A DNA stretch of 64,000 nucleotides from Klebsiella africana (GCF_020526085.1 NZ_CP084874.1:4464001-4528000); one strand, 5' to 3'. Counted from the first letter of the stretch, positions 49,707-59,298 are shown. A program made the numbers and translations. Notes: generated by a model from the sequence alone, not told the origin.

Positions 49707-51308
49707 TTACTCTTCTTCGTCTCCGCTAAAGTTAGCCTGCGGCAGGCAGCTACGCGCGCCCCAGTAGTAAATCCCCAACGACATCGCCGCCACCAGCACC
49801 GTATCCCAGGGGTGACCGATAACATTAAGCCCGCCGAAGCTGCCCAGCCAGGAAAAGAGGATAATCAACGCATAAAAAACGATCAGCCACAGCGAAGACT
49901 TAACCTGCTGCGCCAGGCTCACGGTATGTTCCGGCACCTTACCTTTGCACATCACGTAGACGACAAACATCACGATTTGCAGCCCCAGTAACCATGAGAG
50001 CGTATTCCAGCCGGACCAGTAGACTATCAGCGCCGAGATCATAAACGATATCGGGCCGATGATGCCGAAGGCGCGCACGCGGAACGGCCGCGGCAGATCC
50101 GGCGCGTTGCGGCGCAGCCCGGCGGCGGTCACCGGGGCGATGGCGTAGCTCAGCACCAGGGCAGCCGACACCACGCTAATCAGCTGTTCCCAGGAGGGGA
50201 ACGGCAGCGTCCAGAAAATCGACAGCCCAAAGGTCAGCCACAGCGCCGGGCGCGGAATCCCGGACGCTTTATCAATATGAGTAAAGGCTTTAAAGAAGGT
50301 GCCCGCCTTCGCCCAACCGTAGATCACCCGCGGCGTCGCGTTCATATAGATATTGCCGGTGCCGCTCGGGGAGATGATCGCATCGCTTATCACCATAAAG
50401 GCCAGCCAGCCCATGCCGAGGGTAATGGCGATATCGCGATACGGCAGCGAGAACTGTTTGCTCACCTCGGCCCAGCCGCCGTTCAGCATCTCGGTGGGGA
50501 TACTGCCAAGGAATGCCAGCTGCAGCAGCACGTAGATAATCGTCGACAGCACCACTGATAAAATCAACGCAATAGGGATAGTCCGCTGCGGCTTTTGTAC
50601 TTCGCTGGCCACCGAGATAATCGGCGTCAGCCCCAGATAAGCGAAGATAATTCCGCCCGCGCTAATTGCCGCTTCCACCCCGGACATGCCGAACGGCGCA
50701 ATGCCCTGCGCGTGCAGGTTCTCCGGTTTAAAGAAGGCGAACAGCGTCACCACCACCAGCAGCGGCACCAGAAACTTGAGCACGCTGATGAAGTTGTTCG
50801 ATCGGGCGAAGGTCTTAACGCTGTAGTAGTTCAGCGCAAAGAAGAAACAGAGCAGCAGGAACTGCACCACCCACCCCAGCAGCGTCGGCGAACTGGAGCC
50901 CGGCTGGGTCAGCGCCGGAAACCAGGCGGCGGCATATTGCCGGGCGGCGACGATTTCAATCGAGATCAGGCTGGAGAAAGCGATCAGGGTGATGAACCCC
51001 AGCAGATAGCCCATCAGCTCGCCGTGGGAAAAGACCGGGTAGCGAATAATACCGCCAGCGCGCGGCAGCGCTGCCCCCAGCTCGCAGTAGACAATCCCCA
51101 GCAGCAGTACCGCAAAGCCGCCGATCACCCACGACGCGATCCCGGCCGGACCGGCAATAGATGCCACGTGGCTGGCGGCGAATAACCATCCGGAGCCGAA
51201 AATCGCCCCCAGGCCGATAAACGTGAGATCGGTCAGGGTCAGCTGTTTTTTAAACTTACCCGACTCAGCAACGCGGGTTTGACTGTTATGCGTAGTGTGA
51301 ATGGTCAT
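49707..51308 (-). CDS. APC-family amino acid permease (likely hydroxyproline or proline-type uptake)
   Basis: A 533-residue transporter with about 12-14 hydrophobic segments. The N-terminal APC motif is FIGLGAIFGSGWLFAASH (helix 1, broken by GSG), then AGPAGIASWVIGG. The C-terminus is acidic (GDEEE). It lies between the aldehyde dehydrogenase and the Ldh2-like gene in the hydroxyproline operon, which suggests hydroxyproline uptake; substrate unproven. Confidence 0.85.
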   Translation of the reverse strand: MTIHTTHNSQTRVAESGKFKKQLTLTDLTFIGLGAIFGSGWLFAASHVASIAGPAGIASWVIGGFAVLLLGIVYCELGAALPRAGGIIRYPVFSHGELMGYLLGFITLIAFSSLISIEIVAARQYAAAWFPALTQPGSSSPTLLGWVVQFLLLCFFFALNYYSVKTFARSNNFISVLKFLVPLLVVVTLFAFFKPENLHAQGIAPFGMSGVEAAISAGGIIFAYLGLTPIISVASEVQKPQRTIPIALILSVVLSTIIYVLLQLAFLGSIPTEMLNGGWAEVSKQFSLPYRDIAITLGMGWLAFMVISDAIISPSGTGNIYMNATPRVIYGWAKAGTFFKAFTHIDKASGIPRPALWLTFGLSIFWTLPFPSWEQLISVVSAALVLSYAIAPVTAAGLRRNAPDLPRPFRVRAFGIIGPISFMISALIVYWSGWNTLSWLLGLQIVMFVVYVMCKGKVPEHTVSLAQQVKSSLWLIVFYALIILFSWLGSFGGLNVIGHPWDTVLVAAMSLGIYYWGARSCLPQANFSGDEEE

Positions 51309-51323
51309 GGTGATGCCCTTGCG

Positions 51324-52928
51324 TCAATGAGAGGAAGAAATCGCTTCCCGGGTCCACTGGCCGTTGACCAGGCGCAGCAGATTCAATGGGTTCGCATCCT
51401 GCAGCGCCGGCGGTAACAGGGCGGCGGGCGCATTCTGCAGGCAGACCGGGCGCAGAAAACGCTCAATCGCCCGGCTGCCGACCGAGGTTCCGCGCGCGTC
51501 GGTGGTCGCCGGCCACGGGCCGCCGTGGACCATCGCATCGCACACTTCCACGCCGGTGGGATAGCCGTTAAACAGCACCCGTCCGGCCTTCTCGCACAGC
51601 AGCGGTAGCAGGCTCGCCGCCAGCGGGCCATCATCCGCCTCAGCATGCACCGTCGCGGTGAGCTGCCCCTGCAGCGCTTTCACCACCGCCTGCAGTTGGG
51701 CCTCATCGTCCACTTCCACCAGTAGCGATAGCGGGCCAAAAACTTCGGTCTGCAGCAGCGTATCCTGCGCCAGCAGATCCTCGGCCTGAGCCTGCCACAG
51801 CAGGGTCTGCGCCTGCCCGTCGCCGGCGGCGATGCCGCTCGCCAGCTTCTCAATACGCGGGTGCGCCGCCAGCGCCGCCACGCCCTGCCGGTAGTGCTGA
51901 AGGGTTGGCGCATTGAGCAACACCTGCGGCGCAGAACCCGCTACCGCCGCGCACAGCGCCGACTTAAAGCGTTCCAGACCAGCGCCGCGCAGCGCCAGAA
52001 TCAGCCCCGGGCGGGTACAGAACTGGCCGCCGCCGAGGGTGAATGACGCCACCAGCTCGTTCGCCAGCGCCTCGGCCCGCGTTTGCAGCGCCTGCGGCAG
52101 AATAATCAATGGGTTAATCGCCGACATTTCAGCAAACAGCGGGATTGGCTGCGGGCGCTGCTGCGCCAGCTGATACAGCGCCTTACCGCCGGCCAGCGAA
52201 CCGGTAAAGCCAACGGCCTGAATCGCCGGATGGCGGACCAATTCGGCGCCGATATCGGTCCCGAAAATCATATTGAATACGCCGCCAGGTAAACCGCACC
52301 GCACCACCGCCCGGACGATCGCTTCAGCGGTCATCTCGGCGGTGGCCATATGGCCCGGATGGGCCTTCACCACCACCGGGCAGCCAGCCGCTAGCGCCGA
52401 GGCGGTATCGCCGCCAGCGGTGGAAAAGGCCAACGGAAAGTTGCTGGCGCCAAACACCGCCACCGGCCCTAACGCCTGCTGATACTGGCGCAGGTCCGGG
52501 CGCGGCAGTGGCTGACGGTCGGCTAAGGCGGTATCAATACGGGCGGCGAAGGTATCGCCGCGCTGGATCACGCCAGCAAACATCCGCAGCTGGCCGCTGG
52601 TGCGCGCCCGCTCGCCCTGCAGCCGTGCCAGCGGCAGCGCGGTCTCCTGTCCGGCGAGTGCAAAAAACGCCTCGCCCAGCGCATCCAGTTCATCAGCAAT
52701 GGCGTTGAGAAAGCGCGCCCGCTGCTGCGGCGTGGTTTGTGAATAGACGGCAAAGGCCTGCTGCGCGGCTTCTGCGGCCTGAGCGGCTTCCTCGCGGGAA
52801 GCCGGATAAAAGCGGTGTCCGGTGGCTTCGCCGTCCACCGCCCGCAGGCTCAATAGCGTCGCCTCACCGCTGGCAATGCGGCGTCCGGCAATAAACTGCC
52901 GTCCCGCCGTGGTCTGAGATGCATTCAT
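51324..52928 (-). CDS. Alpha-ketoglutarate semialdehyde dehydrogenase
   Basis: Oxidises 2,5-dioxopentanoate to 2-oxoglutarate, the last step of hydroxyproline degradation. The 534-residue aldehyde dehydrogenase has cofactor-site FGASNFPLAFSTAGGDTA, VGFTGSLAGGKAL, general-base Glu in FAEMSAINP and nucleophile Cys in GGGQFCTRPG. The variant motifs FAEMS and GQFCTRPG are typical of the KGSA dehydrogenase subfamily. It lies 14 bp downstream of the deaminase gene in the same operon. Confidence 0.9.
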   Translation of the reverse strand: MNASQTTAGRQFIAGRRIASGEATLLSLRAVDGEATGHRFYPASREEAAQAAEAAQQAFAVYSQTTPQQRARFLNAIADELDALGEAFFALAGQETALPLARLQGERARTSGQLRMFAGVIQRGDTFAARIDTALADRQPLPRPDLRQYQQALGPVAVFGASNFPLAFSTAGGDTASALAAGCPVVVKAHPGHMATAEMTAEAIVRAVVRCGLPGGVFNMIFGTDIGAELVRHPAIQAVGFTGSLAGGKALYQLAQQRPQPIPLFAEMSAINPLIILPQALQTRAEALANELVASFTLGGGQFCTRPGLILALRGAGLERFKSALCAAVAGSAPQVLLNAPTLQHYRQGVAALAAHPRIEKLASGIAAGDGQAQTLLWQAQAEDLLAQDTLLQTEVFGPLSLLVEVDDEAQLQAVVKALQGQLTATVHAEADDGPLAASLLPLLCEKAGRVLFNGYPTGVEVCDAMVHGGPWPATTDARGTSVGSRAIERFLRPVCLQNAPAALLPPALQDANPLNLLRLVNGQWTREAISSSH

Positions 52929-52942
52929 ATTGACTCCTGTGC

Positions 52943-53863
52943 TCAGAGGCCGACATCCGGCAGCGTCGGACGCGTCGCCAGCGCCTGTTCAACGATCGCC
53001 ACCACCTGCTGGCGCGTTTCGCCTTCCAGCGCCAGACGCGGCGGACGGGTAATGGCGCTACCGCGGCCCAGCAACTCTTCACACAGCTTGATGCACTGCA
53101 CCAGATCCGGACGCGCATCGAGATGCAGCAGCGGCATGAACCAGCGATACAGCGCCATCGCCTCTTCGTAACGCTGCTGGCGGGCGAGACGGAATAACGT
53201 TTCACCTTCGCGCGGGAAGGCGTTGGACATTCCGGAGATCCAGCCTTCCGCACCGACGGCGATGCTTTCTACCACCACGTCATCCAGCCCGGCAAACAGC
53301 ACGAAGCGGTCGCCAACGGTGTTACGCAGGTCGATAAAGCGGCGGGTATCGCCGGAGGAGTCTTTAAAGCAGACGATGTTGTCGCAGTCGGTCAGGGTGG
53401 CGAGAATGTCCGGCGTCACGTCGTTTTTGTAAATCGGCGGGTTGTTGTAGACCATAATCGGCAGATCGGTGGCGGTGGCCACGCTGCGGAAGTGGGCCGC
53501 GGTTTCATGCGGTTTTGAGGAGTAAACCAGCGCCGGCATCACCATGATCCCGTCGACGCCGACGCGCTCCGCCTCTTTCGCCATTTTCTGGGCAAAGGCG
53601 GTGGTGAACTCGGCCACCCCGGCGATGACCGGAATTTTGCCGCCGGCGGCATCCTTCGCCACCTCGATAATCTGCAGTTTTTCATCGGTGCTCAGCGAGG
53701 TGTTCTCCCCTACGCTGCCGCACACCACCAGCCCGGAAACGCCATCTTTCACCAGGTTTTTCATCACCGCGTGAGTGGCGTCTAAATCGAGGGAGTAATC
53801 GCTACGAAACTGCGTGCTGACCGCCGGGAATACGCCGCTCCAGTGAATCGCTTTTTTGCTCAT
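52943..53863 (-). CDS. Delta-1-pyrroline-4-hydroxy-2-carboxylate deaminase (DHDPS/NAL family)
   Basis: A 306-residue class I lyase-fold enzyme. Schiff-base lysine in NIVCFKDSSGDTRR, catalytic Tyr in MVYNNPPIYKND, and GSVGENTSLS in place of the DHDPS GTTGE loop. In hydroxyproline clusters this family deaminates Pyr4H2C to 2-oxoglutarate semialdehyde; linkage to the epimerase, dehydrogenase and KGSA dehydrogenase makes that the best call. First gene of the minus-strand operon. Ribosome site GGAACCGAGC is weak. Confidence 0.88.
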   Translation of the reverse strand: MSKKAIHWSGVFPAVSTQFRSDYSLDLDATHAVMKNLVKDGVSGLVVCGSVGENTSLSTDEKLQIIEVAKDAAGGKIPVIAGVAEFTTAFAQKMAKEAERVGVDGIMVMPALVYSSKPHETAAHFRSVATATDLPIMVYNNPPIYKNDVTPDILATLTDCDNIVCFKDSSGDTRRFIDLRNTVGDRFVLFAGLDDVVVESIAVGAEGWISGMSNAFPREGETLFRLARQQRYEEAMALYRWFMPLLHLDARPDLVQCIKLCEELLGRGSAITRPPRLALEGETRQQVVAIVEQALATRPTLPDVGL

Positions 53864-53886
53864 GCTCGGTTCCTTGTCGTCATTTT

Positions 53887-53903
53887 GTTAAGTCGAAGTG
53901 AAT
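53887..53903 (-). promoter_or_regulatory. Candidate AraC-regulator site upstream of the deaminase operon
   Basis: On the minus strand ATTCACTTCGACTTAAC resembles the repeats at 54877-54897 and 54970-54988 (shared TTCACTT..CG..TTAAC). It lies 24 bp upstream of the deaminase start. Confidence 0.45.
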
Positions 53904-54014
53904 GAATGGTGAATATTCACTGACAGATTGACGTGTCGCGGAACCGGCGGCTTGTCGATTTTCCTTCAATACGATGACGAAATTAGCACAGTCGACAAAA
54001 GTGTGAGCCAGCGT

Positions 54015-54839
54015 TTATCCGAGCAGCGTGAGGCGAAAATCACGCGGCGTCGAGCCGGTCATCGCCTTGAACTGGCGGCTGAATGCGCTGTGATCGGTAT
54101 ACCCGCACTGCAGAGCGATATCGGTAATCGGCGTATCACCAGCCAGCAGTTCGGTGGCTTTTTCCAGCCGCACTTTGTGGATCATTTGCCGCGGAGTGAG
54201 ATGAAAGATCCGTTTGCAGTAGCGTTCGATCTGCGCAATCGACATCCCGCTTAAGGCGGTTAACTCTTCCATGGCGATCGGCCGGTGATAATGGCGGCGA
54301 ATATGATCGTCGACGATCGCCAGCCGCTGCCACGCCGGATGACGGGCGTGGGCCTCCTGCAGATCGTGCGAGATCCCGGCCATGCCGATCACCTGTCCGC
54401 TGATATCGCGTAGCGCCAGTTTCTGCGTCAGGCACCAGCCGCGCTCGCGGCCATTGTAGAGATGCATTTCCAGCTGATCGCGCAGGGTCACGCCTTCCCG
54501 CAACACCCGAAGATCCTGTTCGGTGTAACCCTGGCCCAGCGCGGAAGGAAAGACATCGGCGGAGGTTTTGCCCAGCAGCGAGGAGACCGTCTTAAAACCG
54601 CAGCGGCGGGCCAGCGTCAGGTTCGCCAGCAGATAGCGCGCCTGACGATCTTTGATAAAAAAGACCACATTAGGAATGGCATTGAGCAGGGGCGCAATCA
54701 GCGCCAGCGCATTCAGCAGCGCCGGCATATTTTCCGGCCGCTGGCGCGCCAGCCCTTCGCAGATCTGGCTCAGCTCATCGACGGCCAGCTCAGGTTGGTT
54801 AGCCGCCCGCGGCGGTGCCGCATCAGAAACACCGATCAT
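54015..54839 (-). CDS. AraC-family regulator with PAS domain (hydroxyproline cluster)
   Basis: A 274-residue regulator. The PAS-type sensor (about 40-160) includes AIPNVVFFIKDRQARYLLAN, GKTSADVFP and GMAGISHDL. The AraC HTH pair (about 175-272) is MEELTALSGMSIAQIERYCK and ITDIALQCGYTDHSAFSRQF, ending GSTPRDFR. It lies between the two divergent hydroxyproline operons and reads away from the epimerase gene. Candidate sites lie in both flanking gaps, so it is probably the activator responding to cis- or trans-4-hydroxyproline. Confidence 0.88.
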   Translation of the reverse strand: MIGVSDAAPPRAANQPELAVDELSQICEGLARQRPENMPALLNALALIAPLLNAIPNVVFFIKDRQARYLLANLTLARRCGFKTVSSLLGKTSADVFPSALGQGYTEQDLRVLREGVTLRDQLEMHLYNGRERGWCLTQKLALRDISGQVIGMAGISHDLQEAHARHPAWQRLAIVDDHIRRHYHRPIAMEELTALSGMSIAQIERYCKRIFHLTPRQMIHKVRLEKATELLAGDTPITDIALQCGYTDHSAFSRQFKAMTGSTPRDFRLTLLG

Positions 54840-54876
54840 AAGGCCTCCTCATGGTAAGTGACCGAAGGATATTTAT

Positions 54877-54897
54877 TCACTTTCCGTTAACACCACA
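54877..54897 (+). promoter_or_regulatory. Candidate AraC-regulator site 1, epimerase promoter region
   Basis: TCACTTTCCGTTAAC followed by ACCACA closely matches 54970-54988, 93 bp away on the same strand (about nine helical turns). It lies in the 310-bp gap between the regulator and epimerase genes, which holds no gene. Confidence 0.5.
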
Positions 54898-54969
54898 AGC
54901 AGCAAGCGCTGGATTTGCGATCCTGGATCCGCTTTACGCCTTCCCCTGATTTAGCCACTGGCGCAATAG

Positions 54970-54988
54970 TCACTTTCGGTTTACCACA
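54970..54988 (+). promoter_or_regulatory. Candidate AraC-regulator site 2, epimerase promoter region
   Basis: TCACTTTCGGTTTACCACA is a near-copy of the site at 54877 and lies 162-180 bp upstream of the epimerase start. Confidence 0.5.
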
Positions 54989-55149
54989 GCATTAAACAAA
55001 TGATTAATAAGAAATAACTATGTGAAATAGAAATATACCGCGCTTATTACTATGCAGATTTCGTCATTTTCTCTGACGAAAGCGCTCAAGCAGGCCGGGA
55101 AAGGTTGCGCCAGCATGATGAAACATGTTGTTAACTTCCGGAGAGTCTG

Positions 55150-56097
55150 ATGACCGCACCACGCCCCCCTGTTACGCTGAGAGCTATTGATTCACATACC
55201 GGCGGCGAACCGACCCGCCTGATCGTTGACGGCTTCCCCGACCTCGGCGACGGCAGCATGGCGGAGCGCCGCGACCGCTTCGCCCGCGACTTCGACCATT
55301 GGCGTCAGGCGGCCATTCTTGAACCACGCGGCAATGACGTACTGGTCGGCGCGCTGCTGTGCAAACCGGTCTCGGCGGCGGCTACCGCTGGGGTGATTTT
55401 CTTCAACAACGCCGGTTTTCTGAATATGTGCGGCCACGGCACTATCGGGCTTATCGCCTCGCTGGCCTGGCTTGGGCGTATCCAGCCAGGCGTACATCTG
55501 ATTGAAACACCGGTCGGCGACGTAAGCGCCACGTTGCACGACGATGGCAGCGTATCGGTGCAAAACGTCCCGGCCCGCCGCTGGAAAAAACAGATCCGCG
55601 TTGAAACCGCGTTGGGTCCCGTCATCGGCGATATTGCCTGGGGCGGTAACTGGTTTTTACTGATTAACGACCACCCGTTTACCATTACCCCCGAACATAT
55701 TCCACAGCTCACCGACTACGCCTGGGCGGTACGCGAGGGGCTGGAAGCGGCGGGGATCCGCGGCGAGGACGGCGGTGTGATCGACCATATCGAACTCTTC
55801 GCCGATGACGATACCGCCGACAGCCGCAGCTTCGTACTCTGTCCGGGAAAGGCCTGGGATCGCTCGCCGTGCGGTACCGGCACCAGCGCCAAGCTGGCCT
55901 GTCTGGCGCAGGATGGCAAGCTGCAGCCGGGGGAAATATGGCGTCAGGCCAGCATCATCGGCAGCCAGTTTACCGCCAGCTACCAGCGCACCGCAGAAGG
56001 CATCATCCCAACGATCCGCGGCGAAGCCTGGGTCTGCGGCGACAACCAGTTGATCCTCAACCCTGACGATCCCTTCTGCTGGGGGATCGCGCCGTGA
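55150..56097 (+). CDS. 4-hydroxyproline 2-epimerase (proline racemase family)
   Basis: Converts trans-4-hydroxy-L-proline to cis-4-hydroxy-D-proline. 315 residues. Both catalytic cysteines are present: NMCGHGTIG (about residue 96) and [12 protein letters not shown] (about residue 243). With two Cys the enzyme is a true epimerase or racemase, not a Thr/Cys dehydratase. The ATG at 55150 has CCGGAGAG upstream. First gene of the plus-strand hydroxyproline operon; its stop overlaps the next start by 4 bp. Confidence 0.92.
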   Translation: MTAPRPPVTLRAIDSHTGGEPTRLIVDGFPDLGDGSMAERRDRFARDFDHWRQAAILEPRGNDVLVGALLCKPVSAAATAGVIFFNNAGFLNMCGHGTIGLIASLAWLGRIQPGVHLIETPVGDVSATLHDDGSVSVQNVPARRWKKQIRVETALGPVIGDIAWGGNWFLLINDHPFTITPEHIPQLTDYAWAVREGLEAAGIRGEDGGVIDHIELFADDDTADSRSFVLCPGKAWDRSPCGTGTSAKLACLAQDGKLQPGEIWRQASIIGSQFTASYQRTAEGIIPTIRGEAWVCGDNQLILNPDDPFCWGIAP

Positions 56098-57203
56098 AGC
56101 AGTGCGATGTCATCGTGATCGGCGCCGGGATCATCGGCGCCGCCTGCGCGTGGCAGTTGGCGAAGCGGGGGCAGCGCGTGACGCTTATCGATAATGGTCA
56201 GCCCGGCGCGACGGCGGCCGGTATGGGCCATCTCGTGTGCATGGATGACGACCCCGCCGAGCTTGCATTATCGGCGTGGTCGCTGGCGCGCTGGCGCGCT
56301 ATCACGCCGCGGATGCCAGACCATTGCGCCTGGCGCGGCTGCGGCACGCTGTGGCTGGCGGAAAGCGAAGAAGAGATGGCCGTCGCGGGCGAAAAACAGC
56401 GGCGGCTGGCCGGCCATCAGGTGCACAGCGAATTCCAGACCCCACAGCAGATCACCGGGCGCGAGCCGCTGCTGCGCGGCGGGCTGGCGGGCGGCCTGTG
56501 GGTGCCAGGCGATGGTATCGTCTACGCGCCGAACGTCGCCCGCTGGTTGATTAGCGATGCCGGAGACCATCTTACCTGCCTGCGCGATAGCGCGCAGACG
56601 ATTGAAGAGCCACAGGTGCAGCTCGCCAGCGGCCAACGGCTCCAGGCGCGGGCGATCGTGGTGGCCTGCGGCCTTGAAGCCAACGCGCTGTTAGCCGAAA
56701 ACTGGCTGCGACCGAAAAAAGGCCAACTGGCGATTACCGATCGCTACCAGCCGCGGGTGCATCACCAGCTGGTTGAGCTGGGTTACGGCGCCAGCGCCCA
56801 CGGCGGCGGCACCTCGGTAGCGTTTAACCTTCAGCCGCGGCCCACCGGCCAGCTGCTGATTGGTTCGTCGCGTCAGTTTGATAACCGCGAACGGCAGCTG
56901 GATCTGCCCCTGCTGGCGCAGATGCTCGACCGCGCCCGCCATTTTGTGCCGGCGCTGGCGACATTGAATATCATCCGCTGCTGGAGTGGTCTGCGTGCCG
57001 CTTCGCAGGATGGCAACCCGCTGATCGGCCCGCACCCCGCTCGCCGTGGCGTATGGCTGGCGCTGGGCCACGAGGGGCTGGGCGTCACTACCGCCCCGGC
57101 CACGGCTGAACTGCTGGCGGCGCAGATCCTCGATGAACGCTGCCCATTGGCTCCCGACGCCTGGCTCCCGGCTCGTTTATCTCAACAGGAGGCGATCGCA
57201 TGA
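56094..57203 (+). CDS. D-hydroxyproline dehydrogenase, FAD-dependent catalytic subunit (DAO family)
   Basis: A 369-residue DAO-type flavoprotein. It has the Rossmann loop [15 protein letters not shown], the GxG motif [12 protein letters not shown], and C-terminal [20 protein letters not shown] with [14 protein letters not shown]. It oxidises cis-4-hydroxy-D-proline to Pyr4H2C. Start is GTG overlapping the epimerase stop (GTGA). The next two genes supply 2Fe-2S and FAD/NAD subunits, as in heteromeric D-hydroxyproline dehydrogenases. Confidence 0.9.
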   Translation: MKQCDVIVIGAGIIGAACAWQLAKRGQRVTLIDNGQPGATAAGMGHLVCMDDDPAELALSAWSLARWRAITPRMPDHCAWRGCGTLWLAESEEEMAVAGEKQRRLAGHQVHSEFQTPQQITGREPLLRGGLAGGLWVPGDGIVYAPNVARWLISDAGDHLTCLRDSAQTIEEPQVQLASGQRLQARAIVVACGLEANALLAENWLRPKKGQLAITDRYQPRVHHQLVELGYGASAHGGGTSVAFNLQPRPTGQLLIGSSRQFDNRERQLDLPLLAQMLDRARHFVPALATLNIIRCWSGLRAASQDGNPLIGPHPARRGVWLALGHEGLGVTTAPATAELLAAQILDERCPLAPDAWLPARLSQQEAIA

Positions 57204-57463
57204 AGGCCACTCTCAACATCACCGTCGATGGCCAGCCGCTGACGGTGCCGGAAGGGATCAGCGTGGCGGCAGCGCTGGCGTTGAGCGGCGACCCCACCAC
57301 CCGCCAGGCGGTTAACGGCGACCTCCGCGCGCCGTTTTGCGGCATGGGCGTCTGCCAGGAGTGCCGGATCGCCGTCGATGGCCGGCGGGTGCTGGCCTGC
57401 CAGACCCTGTGCCGGGCCGGTATGCAAATAGAAAGGAGCCGCTATGCAAACGCTGCACTGTGA
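57200..57463 (+). CDS. D-hydroxyproline dehydrogenase, [2Fe-2S] subunit
   Basis: An 87-residue ferredoxin-like subunit. Cluster cysteines are in PFCGMGVCQECRIAVDG and LACQT, the plant-type CxxxxCxxC...C pattern. It has 4-bp overlap with the FAD subunit and 20-bp overlap with the next gene, indicating tight translational coupling. It passes electrons within the three-subunit dehydrogenase. Confidence 0.9.
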   Translation: MKATLNITVDGQPLTVPEGISVAAALALSGDPTTRQAVNGDLRAPFCGMGVCQECRIAVDGRRVLACQTLCRAGMQIERSRYANAAL

Positions 57464-58706
57464 CATTTTAATCCTCGGCGCCGGCCCAGCAGGGATGGCG
57501 GCCGCGCTCTCCGCCGCCGCCTGCGATAAACAGGTGATTATTCTCGACGATAATCCCGCCCCTGGCGGGCAAATCTGGCGTGCCGGTCCGCAGGCGACGC
57601 TACCCGCTCTGGCCCGGCGCTACCGCGACGCCATCGCCGCGTCTGCCGCCATTCGGGTAGTGAACGGCGCGCGGCTGATTGCCCGCCCCTCCGCGCACAG
57701 CGTGCTGTTCGAAACCGCCGACGGCGGCGGCATGGTTTACTGGCAGAAACTGATCCTCTGCTGCGGCGCGCGCGAGCTGTCGCTACCCTTTCCCGGCTGG
57801 ACCTTACCCGGCGTAACCGGCGCGGGCGGCCTGCAGGCGCAAATCAAACAGGGCCTGGCACTGAAAGGAGAAAAGGTGGTGATTGCCGGCAGCGGTCCGC
57901 TACTGCTGGCGGTGGCGGATACGGTGAACAAGGCCGGAGGCGACGTGACGAATATCATTGAGCAAGCGCAGTTCCCGGCGCTGCTGCGCTTCGCCGGCGG
58001 TCTGTGGCGCTGGCCGCAGAAGCTGCGCCAGTTAGCGACGCTGACCCCGAAAGGCTATCTGAGCGGCGCGCAGGTGATCCGCGCTCACGGCACAATGCGG
58101 CTGGAAGCCGTTACGTTGCGCCAGCGCGGCGTCGAGCGAACTATCGCCTGCGATCGGCTGGCTATCGGCTATGGGCTGATACCCAATATTGAGACGGGGC
58201 TGCTGTTTGGCTGCGCCACGGCACAGGAGGCGATCCAGGTTAACCGCTGGCAGCAGACCAGCATCGCGGAGATTTACGCCGCCGGCGAGTGCACCGGTTT
58301 CGGCGGTAGCGAGCTGGCGCTGGCGGAGGGCGAAATCGCCGGTTTTGCCGCCGCCGGGGACAGCCAGCAAGCGCAGGCGTTATTTGCCCGCCGCGCCCGC
58401 TGGCAGCGTTTCGCCGAAGCAATCAACCGTACCTTCCGGCTGACGGAATCCTTGAAAGACGCAGCAACGCCGGAGAGCCTGCTGTGCCGCTGTGAAGATG
58501 TGCGCTGCGGCGATGTGGCGGCCGCCGGAGGCTGGCCGCAGGCCAAACTGACCCAGCGCTGCGGAATGGGCGCCTGTCAGGGGCGCACCTGCGCCGCCAG
58601 CGCCCGCTGGCTGTATGGCTGGCCGCTGCCGCAGCCGAGAGAGCCGCTGGCGCCCGCCCGCACGGAAACGCTTATTGCCCTCGCCAGGTTGAACGCCGAG
58701 CCGTAA
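57444..58706 (+). CDS. D-hydroxyproline dehydrogenase, FAD/NAD-binding subunit
   Basis: A 420-residue pyridine-nucleotide-disulfide-type flavoprotein. Rossmann loops are ILILGAGPAGMAAALSAA and KVVIAGSGPLLLAVADTV. A C-terminal BFD-type [2Fe-2S] domain has LLCRCEDVRCGDVA and RCGMGACQGRTCA. Start MQTLHCDILI lies inside the preceding gene, with GAAAGGAG upstream. Last gene of the plus-strand hydroxyproline operon; its stop is 3 bp from the converging hpaR stop. Confidence 0.9.
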   Translation: MQTLHCDILILGAGPAGMAAALSAAACDKQVIILDDNPAPGGQIWRAGPQATLPALARRYRDAIAASAAIRVVNGARLIARPSAHSVLFETADGGGMVYWQKLILCCGARELSLPFPGWTLPGVTGAGGLQAQIKQGLALKGEKVVIAGSGPLLLAVADTVNKAGGDVTNIIEQAQFPALLRFAGGLWRWPQKLRQLATLTPKGYLSGAQVIRAHGTMRLEAVTLRQRGVERTIACDRLAIGYGLIPNIETGLLFGCATAQEAIQVNRWQQTSIAEIYAAGECTGFGGSELALAEGEIAGFAAAGDSQQAQALFARRARWQRFAEAINRTFRLTESLKDAATPESLLCRCEDVRCGDVAAAGGWPQAKLTQRCGMGACQGRTCAASARWLYGWPLPQPREPLAPARTETLIALARLNAEP

Positions 58707-58709
58707 CCG

Positions 58710-59150
58710 CTACTCTTCTTCATCACCGCGCCCGGCAGGGACGCCAAGCGCAATAAACTCCTCCAGCAGGGAGGTCAGTTGCTGCAGCTTTTCCGTGGTG
58801 AACTGGGCCTCCAGCAGGCGATAGGTTTCTTCCACCTCCGCTTGGGCGCTTTCGTACAGCGCAGTTCCGGCAGGCGTCAGCGAGACGTACAGCTTGCGCT
58901 GATCGTTAACTGGCTTTAAGCGCAGCACCAGCCCATCCCGCTCCATACGCGTCAAAATCCCGGTCAGGCTGGGGCGCAGGATACAGGCGCGAAAGGCCAG
59001 ATCGTGAAAATCCATCGACGGACGTTCGGCGAGAATTCGCACGATCCGCCACTGCTGTTCGGTGAGATTGTGTCGTTTGACGATCGGTCGAAAGTAGGCC
59101 ATCGCCGCTTCACGCGCCTGCAACAAGGCAATGGTTAATGAATCATGCAT
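58710..59150 (-). CDS. hpaR: HpaR, MarR-type repressor of the hpa meta-cleavage operon
   Basis: A 146-residue MarR protein. The winged helix (about 28-100) includes LTEQQWRIVRILAERPSMDF and ILRPSLTGILTRMERDGLV, with the wing LKPVNDQRKLYVSLT. It matches HpaR in length and in its position divergent from hpaG. It represses the operon until 4-hydroxyphenylacetate or homoprotocatechuate accumulates. AT-rich palindromes at 59179-59196 and 59272-59298 are likely operators. Confidence 0.92.
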   Translation of the reverse strand: MHDSLTIALLQAREAAMAYFRPIVKRHNLTEQQWRIVRILAERPSMDFHDLAFRACILRPSLTGILTRMERDGLVLRLKPVNDQRKLYVSLTPAGTALYESAQAEVEETYRLLEAQFTTEKLQQLTSLLEEFIALGVPAGRGDEEE

Positions 59151-59178
59151 AGTATCCCCTCAACGGCCTCATCAAAAC

Positions 59179-59196
59179 TTATTAACAACTTAATAA
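59179..59196. promoter_or_regulatory. HpaR operator-like palindrome near hpaR
   Basis: TTATTAACAACTTAATAA has perfect 7-bp arms with a CAAC centre. It lies 29 bp upstream of hpaR, suited to autoregulation. Confidence 0.55.
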
Positions 59197-59271
59197 TTAG
59201 CGTTAATCCTGCCATGTACAACCGGTTTCTGCACCTGAAAAGTACCAGCCTTTCCCTGAAAAATATTCAAC

Positions 59272-59298
59272 TTATTGATTAATAACAAATAAGTTATT
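59272..59298. promoter_or_regulatory. HpaR operator-like palindromes near the hpaG promoter
   Basis: Two overlapping symmetric blocks, TTATTGATTAATAA (59272-59285) and AATAAGTTATT (59288-59298), resemble the site at 59179. They lie about 100 bp from it, so cooperative or looped repression is possible. Confidence 0.55.
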
